From Pseudobutyrivibrio sp. MD2005 (GTDB lineage Bacteria; Bacillota; Clostridia; Lachnospirales; Lachnospiraceae), in contig NZ_KK211359.1 of the NCBI RefSeq assembly GCF_000621865.1, positions 242,440-306,439 of the forward strand: a DNA stretch of 64,000 bases, given 5' to 3'. A model generated the notes under the pieces. The model ran no database searches. It was given only the letters and a program-made list of their open reading frames with translations, and had not been told where the DNA came from. Shown here in pieces: positions 26,370 to 35,605 of this stretch (positions within the stretch are counted from its first letter, which is position 1; every line of letters starts with the position of its first letter). A program made the position numbers and the translations under genes.

Positions 26370-29196
26370 GGACTTTTTAAAAAATGCATTTTCTTCTCGA
26401 ATTCGTGTAGTATCAGTGGCAATGATTTTCTTTGCTACTGTTCTTGTTTCACGTCTTTTTTATTTACAAATTATCAGTGGTAGTCAGTATCAGGATAATT
26501 ATAATCTCAAGCTTGAAAAAACAGAAACTATACCAGCCATAAGAGGTAACATTTACGATAGAAATGGCAATCTTTTAGCTTATAATGAGTTGGTTTATGC
26601 TGTCACAATTCAAGATACTGGAACATATTCCAACAAAAAAGAGCGTAGTCAATCTTTAAATAAAGAAATTGCTGAAATCATTACAAAGCTGGAGAAAAAT
26701 GGAGATAAAATCGATAACAATTTCGGTATCTACATTGATTCTTCTGGAGAATTTCAGTTCATCAATTCTGGAAATGCTCTTCAGCGCTTTAGAGCAGATG
26801 TTTTCGGAAAGAACAGTATTGATGACCTTGAATACAACGAAAAACTAGGCTTTGATGAAGCAACTGCTACACCAGATGAAATCATTAATTATCTTGAAGG
26901 AGAAAATGTATATAACATTTCTTCCGATTACTCTAAGAAACTTCGCTATGAGGTAATGATTGTCCGTTACAACATGGGCCAAAACTCATACCAGAAGTAT
27001 ATTTCTACTGTAATCGCATCAGATATCTCTGATGAATCTGTTGCCTACATAAAGGAAAATATTAATGAGCTCACAGGTGTTGATGTAGAGCAAAAATCAC
27101 TTCGTAGATACGTAGACAGCGAATATTTTGCTCACATTATCGGCTACACAGGTCAGATTTCTACATCCGAATACAAAGAACTTTCAAAGGAAGATGATTC
27201 TATCGAGACCTCAGATGTAGTAGGTAAATCAGGCATCGAAAAATACATGAATGATTACCTTACTGGTACAAAGGGCTACGAGACTTTATACGTAGACAGT
27301 GTAGGTAACACTATTGCAGAGGGTGATTACAAAGCCGCAGAATCTGGTAATGATGTTTACCTTTCTATTGATATGGATTTGCAGAAGGCCGCTTATATTC
27401 TTCTTGAGCAGGAGATTGCAGGTATTTTGTATTCAAAGATTCAAAACATAAAAGAATCAAGCAATAATTCATCATCAGACGTAGTTGTACCAATTTATGA
27501 TGTTTATTATTCATTGATAAAAAATGGAATCATTGATATTAATGCATTCCACGATGCTAATGCTACTGATACAGAAAAAGCTGTTTTAAGTGCCTATGAA
27601 TCTAAGCAAAAAGAGGTGCTTGCAGCTCTTAAGACTCAGCTTCGTTTTTCAAACAATACTGTTTACAACGAGTTGCCGGAAGAGTATCAGGCATATTCTA
27701 CATACATCGTTACCAAGCTTAAGAGCATGGGCATTTTTGATGCTAATGCTATCGATAACAACTCCGATGTACAAAAGAGCTGGACATCAGAGGAAATGGC
27801 TGTAAATCAATACTTGATTTATGCTATAGAGCAAAATTGGATTGATATTACAAAATACGAAGAAGAAGCTAAGTATGCTGATACAGAAGAGCTTTATAAC
27901 GATTTGGTAGATTACATAATTGATTATCTTTCTACTGATGTTAACTTCCAGAAGCTTGTATACAAGTACTTATTGTTAGACGATGGAATTAGCGGATATC
28001 AGCTTTGCCTGATTCTTTATGATCAGGGAGTTTTATCTACTGATGATGAAGATTATTCGGCCCTCTCTGGGGGTAATATGACAGCTTACGATTTCATGCT
28101 TAAGAAAATTAAGTCACTTGAAATCACACCTGGCCAGCTTGCACTTGATCCATGCTCAGGTTCTACTGTAATCCTTGATGCTAAGACTGGTGAAGTTTTA
28201 GCGATGGTTACTTATCCTGGCTACGATAATAATCGCTTGGCTAATTCAGTTGACTCAGATTATTATTCGTACCTTACTAATAGTGCGGCCAATCCGCTTT
28301 ACAATTATGCTACTCAGCAGCGTACAGCGCCTGGTTCTACATTTAAGATTGTCAGCTCAACAGCCGGTCTTGCAGAGGGAGTTATTACTACCACTTCAGA
28401 AATCACTGATTTAGGCCAGTATACAAAAGTATCTAACAATCCTAAGTGTTGGATTTATCCTAGCAACCATGGTAGCATCAATGTATCAGAAGCTATCAGA
28501 GATTCTTGTAACTACTTCTTCTATGAAGTTGGTTGGAGATTAGCTGGCGGTGACGGCGCTTATGATGATGTTACAGGTATCGAAAAGATTACAAAGTATG
28601 CATCACTCTATGGCTTGGATGAGACCACTGGCGTGGAAGTAGAAGAGAATACACCTCATATTGCTACGGAATATCCTGTCATGGCCGCCATCGGTCAGTC
28701 TGATAACAACTTTACAACTGTTGGTCTTGCTCGATATGCAACAGCAATCGCAAGCCGCGGTACAGTTTACAAACTTACACTTTTAGATAGTGTTAAGGAC
28801 CCTGATGGAAATGTTATCGAAAGCTATGGGCCATCAGTTAGAAATCAGGTTGACGTTTTGAATACAGAACAGTGGGATGCTATCCATTATGGTATGAGAA
28901 TGGTTTGCGAGTCATTATCATCCTTCAACAATTTCTCTGTTGAGGTTGCTGGTAAGACAGGTACTGCGCAGCAGGTATCAAATCGTCCTAACCACGCGTT
29001 ATTCATTGGATTTGCTCCATATAATAACCCGGAGGTTGCCATTGCTACCCGTATTGCTTACGGTTATACATCACATAATGCAGCCGAGGTTTCAAAAGAT
29101 ATTTTGGCTTACTACTTTGGTGTTTCTGAAACAGAAGAGCTACTTGATGGTGAAGCTAATATTGTTTCAAATTCAGAGAATGAATTTACAGATTAA
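26356..29196 (+). CDS. mrdA: Class B penicillin-binding protein (PBP2/MrdA type) with long insertion
   Basis: Septum-independent transpeptidase partner of RodA. Very long at 946 residues. One N-terminal TM helix (about 13-36) precedes the dimerisation/pedestal domain (GNIYDRNGNLLAYNE). The transpeptidase has SxxK as APGSTFKI, SxN as RDSCNYFFYE and KTG as AGKTGTAQQ. About 210 residues are inserted between SIDMDLQKAAYILLEQEIAG and SGSTVILDAKTGEVLAM (roughly 350-590), a region that is only a few residues long in E. coli PBP2. The start is TTG at 26356 with AAAGG upstream; no ATG exists before the membrane helix. It overlaps mreD by 14 bp. Confidence 0.92.
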   Translation: MEIIKDFLKNAFSSRIRVVSVAMIFFATVLVSRLFYLQIISGSQYQDNYNLKLEKTETIPAIRGNIYDRNGNLLAYNELVYAVTIQDTGTYSNKKERSQSLNKEIAEIITKLEKNGDKIDNNFGIYIDSSGEFQFINSGNALQRFRADVFGKNSIDDLEYNEKLGFDEATATPDEIINYLEGENVYNISSDYSKKLRYEVMIVRYNMGQNSYQKYISTVIASDISDESVAYIKENINELTGVDVEQKSLRRYVDSEYFAHIIGYTGQISTSEYKELSKEDDSIETSDVVGKSGIEKYMNDYLTGTKGYETLYVDSVGNTIAEGDYKAAESGNDVYLSIDMDLQKAAYILLEQEIAGILYSKIQNIKESSNNSSSDVVVPIYDVYYSLIKNGIIDINAFHDANATDTEKAVLSAYESKQKEVLAALKTQLRFSNNTVYNELPEEYQAYSTYIVTKLKSMGIFDANAIDNNSDVQKSWTSEEMAVNQYLIYAIEQNWIDITKYEEEAKYADTEELYNDLVDYIIDYLSTDVNFQKLVYKYLLLDDGISGYQLCLILYDQGVLSTDDEDYSALSGGNMTAYDFMLKKIKSLEITPGQLALDPCSGSTVILDAKTGEVLAMVTYPGYDNNRLANSVDSDYYSYLTNSAANPLYNYATQQRTAPGSTFKIVSSTAGLAEGVITTTSEITDLGQYTKVSNNPKCWIYPSNHGSINVSEAIRDSCNYFFYEVGWRLAGGDGAYDDVTGIEKITKYASLYGLDETTGVEVEENTPHIATEYPVMAAIGQSDNNFTTVGLARYATAIASRGTVYKLTLLDSVKDPDGNVIESYGPSVRNQVDVLNTEQWDAIHYGMRMVCESLSSFNNFSVEVAGKTGTAQQVSNRPNHALFIGFAPYNNPEVAIATRIAYGYTSHNAAEVSKDILAYYFGVSETEELLDGEANIVSNSENEFTD

Positions 29197-29212
29197 AAAA
29201 TAGGAGAATAAT

Positions 29213-29893
29213 ATGTCTAAAGATGCAGTTATTTTAAAAAGTAACAAATATGGTTTGACATTACAGCTTGATCCAGTCATGCCATTTGCAGATTTAATTA
29301 GAAAAGTATGTGAAAAGTTTGCAGCCTCTGCAGATTTCTTTGGCGAGACATCCATGATTCTCGAAACTATAGGCAGAGAATTATCTAGTGAAGAAGGCAT
29401 GATTCTTATACAGGCAATCGAGCTTAATTCCAAAATCAAAATAATTCTTCTTCACGAAAATAATGAGCTCAAAGATACTAGAATGCTTGGCGAGATCGAC
29501 AGATTTTATGCAGATAACATTTTTGAAAATGCTAAAATTATCAGAGGAAGCGTCATGAAAAATGATGAAGTTAAATCTGATTCAAGCATCATTATACTTG
29601 GAGATGTAAAGTCTAAGGCCAGCGTTGTTGCAAAAGGAAATATCATCGTTATGGGAAATCTTGATGGAAGTGCCTATGCTGGATATCCTGACAATTCTGG
29701 CTGTTATATAGCAGCTGGAGTTCTCAATAGCAAAAATCTTACTATCGGAAATATTTCCGGAGAGGTTACATTGCAGGAGAAGTGGTCACTTAGAGTTCAT
29801 CGCAAAGAAAAAGAACCTGTTGGTGTCACTGTATGGAATGGAGAATTATTGGCAGAGCCTTTAAGCAGCGGATTACTTAGAAGGATAAAATAA
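29213..29893 (+). CDS. minC: Septum site-determining protein MinC
   Basis: Inhibitor of FtsZ assembly away from midcell. Of the 226 residues, 1-100 form the N-terminal domain and about 105-205 the right-handed beta-helix, with IIILGDVKSKASVVAKGNI and GNLDGSAYAGYPDN, the MinC_C signature including the residues that bind MinD. It has AGGAGAA upstream and is one base overlapped with rodA. minD and minE, which normally follow in clostridial clusters of this type, are not here or elsewhere in the window. Confidence 0.9.
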   Translation: MSKDAVILKSNKYGLTLQLDPVMPFADLIRKVCEKFAASADFFGETSMILETIGRELSSEEGMILIQAIELNSKIKIILLHENNELKDTRMLGEIDRFYADNIFENAKIIRGSVMKNDEVKSDSSIIILGDVKSKASVVAKGNIIVMGNLDGSAYAGYPDNSGCYIAAGVLNSKNLTIGNISGEVTLQEKWSLRVHRKEKEPVGVTVWNGELLAEPLSSGLLRRIK

Positions 29894-31008
29894 TGTTTCA
29901 CAATTATAAATTTAAAAACCTTGATTTAAAGTTAATAACAGCGGTAATTGCTCTTACAATTATTGGAATTTTCGTTATTGGTAGTGCCAATGAATCCAAT
30001 CAGCAAAAGCAAATCCTGGGTATGATTCTAGGTATTTTTGTTATGAGTGGAATGGCCTTAATCGATTATGATTTTCTGCTTCATTTTCATTGGATTTATT
30101 ACGGGGTAGTTATAGTACTGCTTATTTCCGTATTGTTTTTCGGTTCAGAATCCGGTGGTGCTACCAGATGGATTGAAATGGGTATCAGATTCCAGCCATC
30201 AGAGTTAGGTAAGATTTTACTTATTCTATTCTTTGCATGGTTTTTTATGATGCATGAAGAAGACATAAATAAGCCTAAAACTATCGGAATTACGTTATTT
30301 TTATCTGCAATTCCTCTATTTTTAATAGAAAAAGAACCAGATTTATCGACTACAATTGTCACAATGATGATTATTTGTGTTATGATATTTGTAACGGGGA
30401 TTAGTTATAAATTAGTTGGTACAGTTGTAGGTGTTACAATTCCTTCAATAGCGCTTTTGCTTATACTTATCACTAGAGAAGGGCAGACTATTCTTAACGA
30501 ATACCAGGGACTTCGAATTCTTGCGTGGTTAAAGCCAGAAGAGTATCCATCAAGCTCATACCAGCAGCAGAATTCAATTATGGCCATTGGTTCTGGCCAG
30601 CTTATGGGTAAAGGTCTTGGTAACGAGGCTTTTGATTCAGTTAAGAATGGTAATTATATATCAGAGCCACACACAGATTTTATATTTGCTGTAGCGGGAG
30701 AAGAGTTAGGTTTTGTTGGTTCTGCAATAATTATTGCACTTATCTTCTTTATCACAATTGAAATACTATTGATTGCCAAGAATGCAAAGGATATTTCAGG
30801 CAAACTTATCTGTGTTGGCATGGCTACACTTATTGGATTCCAAAGTTTTGTAAACATCTGTGTAGTTACTGGCTTAATGCCAAATACAGGCCTACCACTT
30901 CCTTTTGTTAGTTATGGTCTGACATCACTGGTTACCATTTATTTTGGTGTCGGAATCGTATTAAATGTTGGTCTTCAATCAAAAAATAATACTGGGAGGC
31001 TATTTTAA
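29893..31008 (+). CDS. rodA: SEDS glycosyltransferase RodA
   Basis: Peptidoglycan polymerase of the elongasome. It has 371 residues and about ten TM segments. Conserved SEDS features are GATRWIEMGIRFQPSELGKI (early loop), EKEPDLSTTIV, the large extracytoplasmic loop with SYQQQNSIMAIGSG, and the C-terminal PNTGLPLPFVSYGLTSLVT. It partners with the class B PBP encoded two genes upstream. The next gene starts at the base after its stop. Confidence 0.94.
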   Translation: MFHNYKFKNLDLKLITAVIALTIIGIFVIGSANESNQQKQILGMILGIFVMSGMALIDYDFLLHFHWIYYGVVIVLLISVLFFGSESGGATRWIEMGIRFQPSELGKILLILFFAWFFMMHEEDINKPKTIGITLFLSAIPLFLIEKEPDLSTTIVTMMIICVMIFVTGISYKLVGTVVGVTIPSIALLLILITREGQTILNEYQGLRILAWLKPEEYPSSSYQQQNSIMAIGSGQLMGKGLGNEAFDSVKNGNYISEPHTDFIFAVAGEELGFVGSAIIIALIFFITIEILLIAKNAKDISGKLICVGMATLIGFQSFVNICVVTGLMPNTGLPLPFVSYGLTSLVTIYFGVGIVLNVGLQSKNNTGRLF

Positions 31009-31404
31009 ATGAATATTGGATTAGTTGCACACGACTCAAAGAAAAAGCTTATGCAGAATTTCTGTATTGCGTACAGAGGTATTCTCAGCAAAAACGAAAT
31101 ATTTGCTACAGGAACAACCGGTCGCTTAGTTGAGGAAGTAACAAATCTTAGCGTACATAAATATCTTGCTGGACACCTTGGTGGTACTCAACAGCTTGGT
31201 GCTCAGATTGAACAAAATGAAATTGACTTAGTCATTTTCTTAAGAGATCCTTTGACTGTAAAATCTCATGAGCCAGATGTTAACAACATCGTTCGTATAT
31301 GCGATGCTAACAACATTCCACTTGCGACAAATCTTGCTACTGCAGAGTTACTTATCAAATCATTAGATAGAGGGGATCTTGAGTGGCGTGAAATGTATAA
31401 ATAA
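31009..31404 (+). CDS. mgsA: Methylglyoxal synthase-like protein, catalytic Asp replaced
   Basis: By fold and operon place this is MgsA, which converts dihydroxyacetone phosphate to methylglyoxal and phosphate. It has 131 residues: LVAHDSKKK at the start (the first Asp kept), ATGTTGRLVEE phosphate site, FLRDPLTVKSHEPD and PLATNLATAELLI. The usual GGDQQ reads GGTQQ here, so the residue equal to E. coli Asp71, the catalytic base, is Thr. Asp91, His98 and Asp101 equivalents are present. Activity is therefore doubtful. The 3' end overlaps the next gene. Confidence 0.88.
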   Translation: MNIGLVAHDSKKKLMQNFCIAYRGILSKNEIFATGTTGRLVEEVTNLSVHKYLAGHLGGTQQLGAQIEQNEIDLVIFLRDPLTVKSHEPDVNNIVRICDANNIPLATNLATAELLIKSLDRGDLEWREMYK

Positions 31405-32368
31405 GTTTATAGCATTATCATTAATATTTTGTATTTCCTTTATCATGGTTGCTTGTGGTAAATCAGAAGAATCTATAGCAACTTACAATCTTTACGATTC
31501 TTCTTTTACCTACGGAATCACACATAATGGCGCTAATTCAGACGTGGAGCTTTTTGCTCAGGATTTATGTGTAGTTGGTACTGATGATTTAGGTACATCT
31601 GCCGTTGATTCTCAAGTTGCTGGAGCAGCCGGAGCTTTCAACACCACAGAACAGACTGTAGTCTATGCTCAGAATATGCATGAAAAGATGTATCCAGCAT
31701 CTACCACAAAGATTCTAACAGCCTATATAGCTTGTCTTTATGGCAATCTTGACGATTACTATACAGTCAGTGCAAATGCTGTTGATCAGGCAAGTGATTC
31801 TTCAGTAATCAATCTTAAAGAAGGGGATGTTATTTCCCTTCGAGATTTACTATATGGCTTAATGCTTCGTTCTGGTAACGATGCAGCTGTTGCAATTGCA
31901 GAAGGTCTTGAGGGTGATGTAGATTCATTTGTTGCACTGATGAATTCTACAGCTAAATCATTAGGTGCTACAAACACTAATTTCGTTACACCTAACGGAC
32001 TTCACGATGAAAATCATTACACTACCGTATATGATATGTATCTCATCTTGAATGCCGCTATGCAAAACGAGACATTCTATAATATCTTCACTGCAAGCAC
32101 TTACACTGCTAATTACACCAGCGGTGGCGCAGCCAAAACAGTTGAATGGAACACTACAAATCAATACATCACCGGTAAAGTAAGCACTCCTAATGGTTTT
32201 ACTATCCTAGGAGGCAAGACAGGAACAACTGGCGCAGCAGGTTATTGTCTAGTTTTACTGTCTGAAAATGAAGATCACGATAAAATAATCTCTATTGTTT
32301 TTAACGCAGATTGTCGTTCAAATCTATATCTTTTAATGAATCAGATTTTAACTAATTATTGCGTGTAA
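31388..32368 (+). CDS. D-alanyl-D-alanine carboxypeptidase (DacF/PBP5-like) lipoprotein
   Basis: Trims D-Ala from peptidoglycan pentapeptides. About 326 residues. The signal peptide ends in the lipobox MVAC. The S11 peptidase motifs are STTK in YPASTTKILTAYIAC, SGN in RSGNDAAVAIAEGL and KTG in LGGKTGTTGAAG. The C-terminal anchor domain of PBP5/DacF is absent, and membrane attachment would be by the N-terminal lipid instead. GTG at 31388 or TTG at 31379 could start it; AGAGGGG lies 12 and 3 bp before them. Both overlap mgsA. Confidence 0.88.
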   Translation: MKCINKFIALSLIFCISFIMVACGKSEESIATYNLYDSSFTYGITHNGANSDVELFAQDLCVVGTDDLGTSAVDSQVAGAAGAFNTTEQTVVYAQNMHEKMYPASTTKILTAYIACLYGNLDDYYTVSANAVDQASDSSVINLKEGDVISLRDLLYGLMLRSGNDAAVAIAEGLEGDVDSFVALMNSTAKSLGATNTNFVTPNGLHDENHYTTVYDMYLILNAAMQNETFYNIFTASTYTANYTSGGAAKTVEWNTTNQYITGKVSTPNGFTILGGKTGTTGAAGYCLVLLSENEDHDKIISIVFNADCRSNLYLLMNQILTNYCV

Positions 32369-32435
32369 AGTATTTAGGTTTTAATAGCGTTATGCTATGA
32401 TAAATATAACAAAACTTTAAGGGAGGTATTTGGAT

Positions 32436-32858
32436 ATGGTGGAAATTATTTCAGGCGAAAAGGGTAAGGGTAAGACAAAATATCTATTAGACAAGGTAAA
32501 TGCCGATATTAAGAATGTCGACGGCTCAATTGTCTATATAGATAAAAACACAAAGCACATGTATGAATTAGATTCTAAGATTCGTTTGATTAACATGGGG
32601 GATTATCCAATCGAATCTACAGATGAATTTCTTGGTTTCTTAAGTGGCGTATTATCACAGAATTCTGATATTCAAGAAGTATTTTTAGATAGTTTTCTAA
32701 CTGTATCCTATATTAATGATAACGACGGATTTAGTAAGGCTTTAAGTAAATTAAATAAGATTTGCGATATGTTCGAAGTTAAGTTTGTTTTATCAGTAAG
32801 CAAAAACGAAAAGGATTTACCAGCAGACGCGAAGAGTAAAATCATCGTTTCTCTATAA
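32436..32858 (+). CDS. Small P-loop protein, unknown role
   Basis: The 141-residue protein has a Walker A motif at its very start (ISGEKGKGKTKYLLD). A weak Walker-B-like hydrophobic strand follows near residue 86 (DIQEVFLDSFL). It looks like a minimal P-loop NTPase; homologues are sometimes annotated as PilT-like, which is not supported by any pilus gene here. ATG at 32436 is chosen because GGGAGG lies 9 bp before it, while the in-frame TTG at 32430 is only 3 bp from that site. A hairpin follows the stop. Confidence 0.6.
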   Translation: MVEIISGEKGKGKTKYLLDKVNADIKNVDGSIVYIDKNTKHMYELDSKIRLINMGDYPIESTDEFLGFLSGVLSQNSDIQEVFLDSFLTVSYINDNDGFSKALSKLNKICDMFEVKFVLSVSKNEKDLPADAKSKIIVSL

Positions 32859-32870
32859 TATAACGATTGT

Positions 32871-32891
32871 TAGGCCACCTTGCGTGGCCTA
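32871..32891 (+). terminator. Hairpin after the P-loop gene
   Basis: TAGGCCAC (32871-32878) and GTGGCCTA (32884-32891) form a perfect 8-bp stem with a 5-nt loop, followed by AATTTA rather than a clean T-run. It may be a weak terminator or attenuator before the HlyD-like gene. The in-frame TTG at 32880 lies inside it and is not used as a start here. Confidence 0.5.
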
Positions 32892-32906
32892 AATTTATGT
32901 GAAAGA

Positions 32907-34295
32907 ATGAAAAAAGCTAAAAAGAATGACAAAATAATTAAATATCCAAAGCAATACCATTTTTCTATTGGCTTTATTATTATCGGTGTAATGTTTATCT
33001 ATATGATTTATCATTTGTTTACTTACATTACCGCCGATAATATTACTGTTTACGAAGTATCTCAAGGCTCAATTTCATCAAATCTTGAGTACAATGCATT
33101 GGCAATACGAGAAGAACAGGTTATCACTGCTGAAAATAGTGGTGATGTACTTTATCTTTCTGAGAATTTTGGAAAGGTAGGTTCGAAGACTCAGATTTAC
33201 GCCTTAGATACAACCGGTGAGATTCTATCTTCAATTAAAGAATCTACCGAAAAATCAGAAATAACGCTTGATGAAGAATCTTACGATAAGATTCAGAGTC
33301 TTGTAACCAATTACGTGTTAGATTATGAGCCATCAGAGTTTAATAAGACTTATGCTTTTAAGAATGAGCTGGAATCCCAGGTTGAGCAGCTATATACTGT
33401 TTCAGCCATGGAAGCCATGGGCGATTCACTCAATCAAGCTGTAGCAAATGGTTCATTTAATATTTATAACAGTCCTGTTCCGGGTCTTGTAGTTTATTCC
33501 ATTGATGGTTTAGAGGATTTGACTATAGACAATTTTATGTCAGATTCACTTGATATTAGCAATTATTCTAGTGTTAATCTTAAAGCTCAGGAATCTGTCG
33601 TGGCAGGTCAAGCAGTATACAAAGTTATAACATCGGATCATTGGAACTTGGTTTTTGAGGTAGACAAAACTCTATACGATTCATTGCAGGGAGAAACATA
33701 TCTTAAAATCAAGTTTTTAGAGGATGAGGCTGAAACCTGGACAAATCTTGATTTTGCAGAAAAGGCCGGAAAATATTACCTTATTTTGACACTTGATGAT
33801 TCAATGGATAGATATGCAGATTCTCGTTTCGTCCACATCAAAATCATTAATAACAATATTTCCGGATTAAAGATACCAAATTCTTCAATTGTACTTAAGG
33901 ATTTCTACACAATACCTAAGGGGTACATGATTCAAGGGAATAACACTGATGACGCAGGTTTCCTTTTACAATCAGGTAACGAAAATGTATTTGTAACTCC
34001 TACAATTTATTATGAAAACGACGATTTCTACTTTGTAGATGATGAAATCCTTACCAGGGGGGATAAGCTGGTTAAGCCAAATTCCAACGAGACTTATGTA
34101 GTAGGCTCCGATATGGACAGTCTTGAGGGTGTATATAATGTTAATAAGGGTTATGCTGTTTTCAAACAGATAGAAGTTTTATATCAAAATGATGATTATT
34201 CCATCATCAAAACAGGCACTAACTACGGAATTTCCATGTATGATCACATCGTTTTACAAGGAAATGAAGTAGAGGAAAATACAATTATTAACTAA
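32907..34295 (+). CDS. HlyD-like membrane-fusion/adaptor protein
   Basis: The 463-residue protein has one transmembrane helix (about 20-42, IGFIIIGVMFIYMIYHLF). Its extracytoplasmic part begins with a lipoyl-type half motif (AIREEQVITAENSGDVLYL), then a helical hairpin (about 100-170), a barrel-like domain (about 200-300) and C-terminal beta strands. This is the layout of HlyD-family adaptors, but no partner ABC or RND gene is near. It is regularly found just before yggS-sepF in Lachnospiraceae-type genomes (recollection, not checked). ATG at 32907 is preferred over a TTG inside a hairpin. Confidence 0.65.
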   Translation: MKKAKKNDKIIKYPKQYHFSIGFIIIGVMFIYMIYHLFTYITADNITVYEVSQGSISSNLEYNALAIREEQVITAENSGDVLYLSENFGKVGSKTQIYALDTTGEILSSIKESTEKSEITLDEESYDKIQSLVTNYVLDYEPSEFNKTYAFKNELESQVEQLYTVSAMEAMGDSLNQAVANGSFNIYNSPVPGLVVYSIDGLEDLTIDNFMSDSLDISNYSSVNLKAQESVVAGQAVYKVITSDHWNLVFEVDKTLYDSLQGETYLKIKFLEDEAETWTNLDFAEKAGKYYLILTLDDSMDRYADSRFVHIKIINNNISGLKIPNSSIVLKDFYTIPKGYMIQGNNTDDAGFLLQSGNENVFVTPTIYYENDDFYFVDDEILTRGDKLVKPNSNETYVVGSDMDSLEGVYNVNKGYAVFKQIEVLYQNDDYSIIKTGTNYGISMYDHIVLQGNEVEENTIIN

Positions 34296-34310
34296 TCAAG
34301 GAGATATACA

Positions 34311-35015
34311 ATGCGTAAAGACGATTTAATGAATAATTTAGCATCAGTAGAAGAGAGAGTGGCAGCTGCTTGCAAGAGAGCTGGTAGAGATAGAAGTGAG
34401 GTTACTCTCATTGCTGTTAGTAAGACTAAGCCTGTAGAAGACTTACAGGTTATCTATGATCAGGGTGTTAGAGAATTCGGTGAAAATAAGGTTCAGGAGC
34501 TTACAGGTAAAATTCCAGAACTTCCACAGGATATTAACTGGCATCTCATCGGACATTTACAGCGCAACAAAGTTAAATATATCGTAGATAAGGTTAAACT
34601 TATTCATTCAGTAGACAGCTATAGATTGGCTGAAGAAATCAATATTCAGGCTAAAAAGCACAATATTACAGTACCAATCCTAATCGAAGTTAACGCAGCC
34701 AATGAAGCAACAAAATTTGGAGTTAAGTTAGAAGAAACAAAACAGCTCTGTGAGGAGATCTCTCACTTAGAAAATGTACGCATCAAAGGTTTAATGACTA
34801 TAGCACCAAATGTTGTGGTTCCAGAAGAAAATAGAGCAATTTTTCACAAAATAAAGGTTTTATCTGTTGACATAGCAGAAGAAAACATTGATAATGTAGA
34901 TATGAGAATTATATCTATGGGTATGACAAATGATTTTGAAGTAGCCATAGAGGAGGGTGCTACTCATGTGAGAGTGGGTACAGCCATTTTTGGAGAGAGA
35001 AACTACAACATATAG
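34311..35015 (+). CDS. yggS: YggS/YlmE-family PLP homeostasis protein
   Basis: Alanine-racemase-fold N-domain protein that binds PLP and balances vitamin B6 pools, with no known catalytic reaction. It has 234 residues. The PLP lysine is in LIAVSKTKP. FGENKVQEL, WHLIGHLQRNKVKYI and the C-terminal SMGMTNDFEVAIEEGATHVR with GTAIFG are all signatures. The start follows AAGGAGATATACA. It precedes sepF, the conserved division-cluster pairing. Confidence 0.95.
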   Translation: MRKDDLMNNLASVEERVAAACKRAGRDRSEVTLIAVSKTKPVEDLQVIYDQGVREFGENKVQELTGKIPELPQDINWHLIGHLQRNKVKYIVDKVKLIHSVDSYRLAEEINIQAKKHNITVPILIEVNAANEATKFGVKLEETKQLCEEISHLENVRIKGLMTIAPNVVVPEENRAIFHKIKVLSVDIAEENIDNVDMRIISMGMTNDFEVAIEEGATHVRVGTAIFGERNYNI

Positions 35016-35036
35016 AACTAAAAGAGGAGAATTGAT

Positions 35037-35549
35037 ATGTTTGAGAGAATGCTTGATGCTATGCATCTTAGTGATGATTATGACGACGATTATGATGATG
35101 ATTTATATGAAGAAGAGGAAGATAAATCATTCTTCAACAAGTTCGGAAGAAAAGATGACGAAGACAAGCGTACAGTTTTAAACAAGCCTTCTGAGAAAGA
35201 ATCTAGAGCTTCTAAACCTGCACCAAAGATCACACCAATGAGAAACAAAGGGAAAGGAGCAGTCATGGAAGTTTGTGTAATTAAGCCATCTTCATTTGAG
35301 GATGCTAGAGAAATTTCAGAGACACTTTTAGCAGACAGAACTGTTTTACTTAACATGAAAGGCTTAGATTTAGGAGTTGCACAGCGTATCATCGATTTCA
35401 CATGTGGTACTTGCTACGCAATCGACGGAAATCTACAGCGTATTGAGGATTATATCTTCATTATCACACCTGCAGGAGTTGAGTTATCTGGTGATTTGGC
35501 AGGAATCGTAGATGCCTTTGACTTCACAGGAATTCAAACTGGCTTTTAA
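35037..35549 (+). CDS. sepF: Cell division protein SepF
   Basis: FtsZ-binding membrane anchor of the divisome, 170 residues. An amphipathic N-terminus (MFERMLDAMHLSDD) precedes an acidic linker. The conserved core (about 75-160) contains VCVIKPSSFEDAREI, TVLLNMKGLD and QRIIDFTCGTCYAIDG, ending in the typical ITPAGVEL. AGAGGAGAA precedes the ATG. A terminator follows. Confidence 0.95.
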   Translation: MFERMLDAMHLSDDYDDDYDDDLYEEEEDKSFFNKFGRKDDEDKRTVLNKPSEKESRASKPAPKITPMRNKGKGAVMEVCVIKPSSFEDAREISETLLADRTVLLNMKGLDLGVAQRIIDFTCGTCYAIDGNLQRIEDYIFIITPAGVELSGDLAGIVDAFDFTGIQTGF

Positions 35550-35554
35550 TAACC

Positions 35555-35582
35555 GGCACCAGGCTTAATGTCTGGTGCTTTT
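35555..35582 (+). terminator. Rho-independent terminator after sepF
   Basis: GCACCAG (35556-35562) pairs with CTGGTGC (35572-35578) with one further G-U pair, a short loop, and TTTT directly after. It separates the yggS-sepF unit from aroB. Confidence 0.8.
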
Positions 35583-35605
35583 AATTTAGTATATGAGGAC
35601 ACGCT

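Noticed and set aside
32880..32906. TTG start of the HlyD-like gene at 32880
   Set aside because: It lies inside a perfect 8-bp hairpin without a ribosome-binding site. ATG 32907 begins the conserved-looking Lys-rich start.
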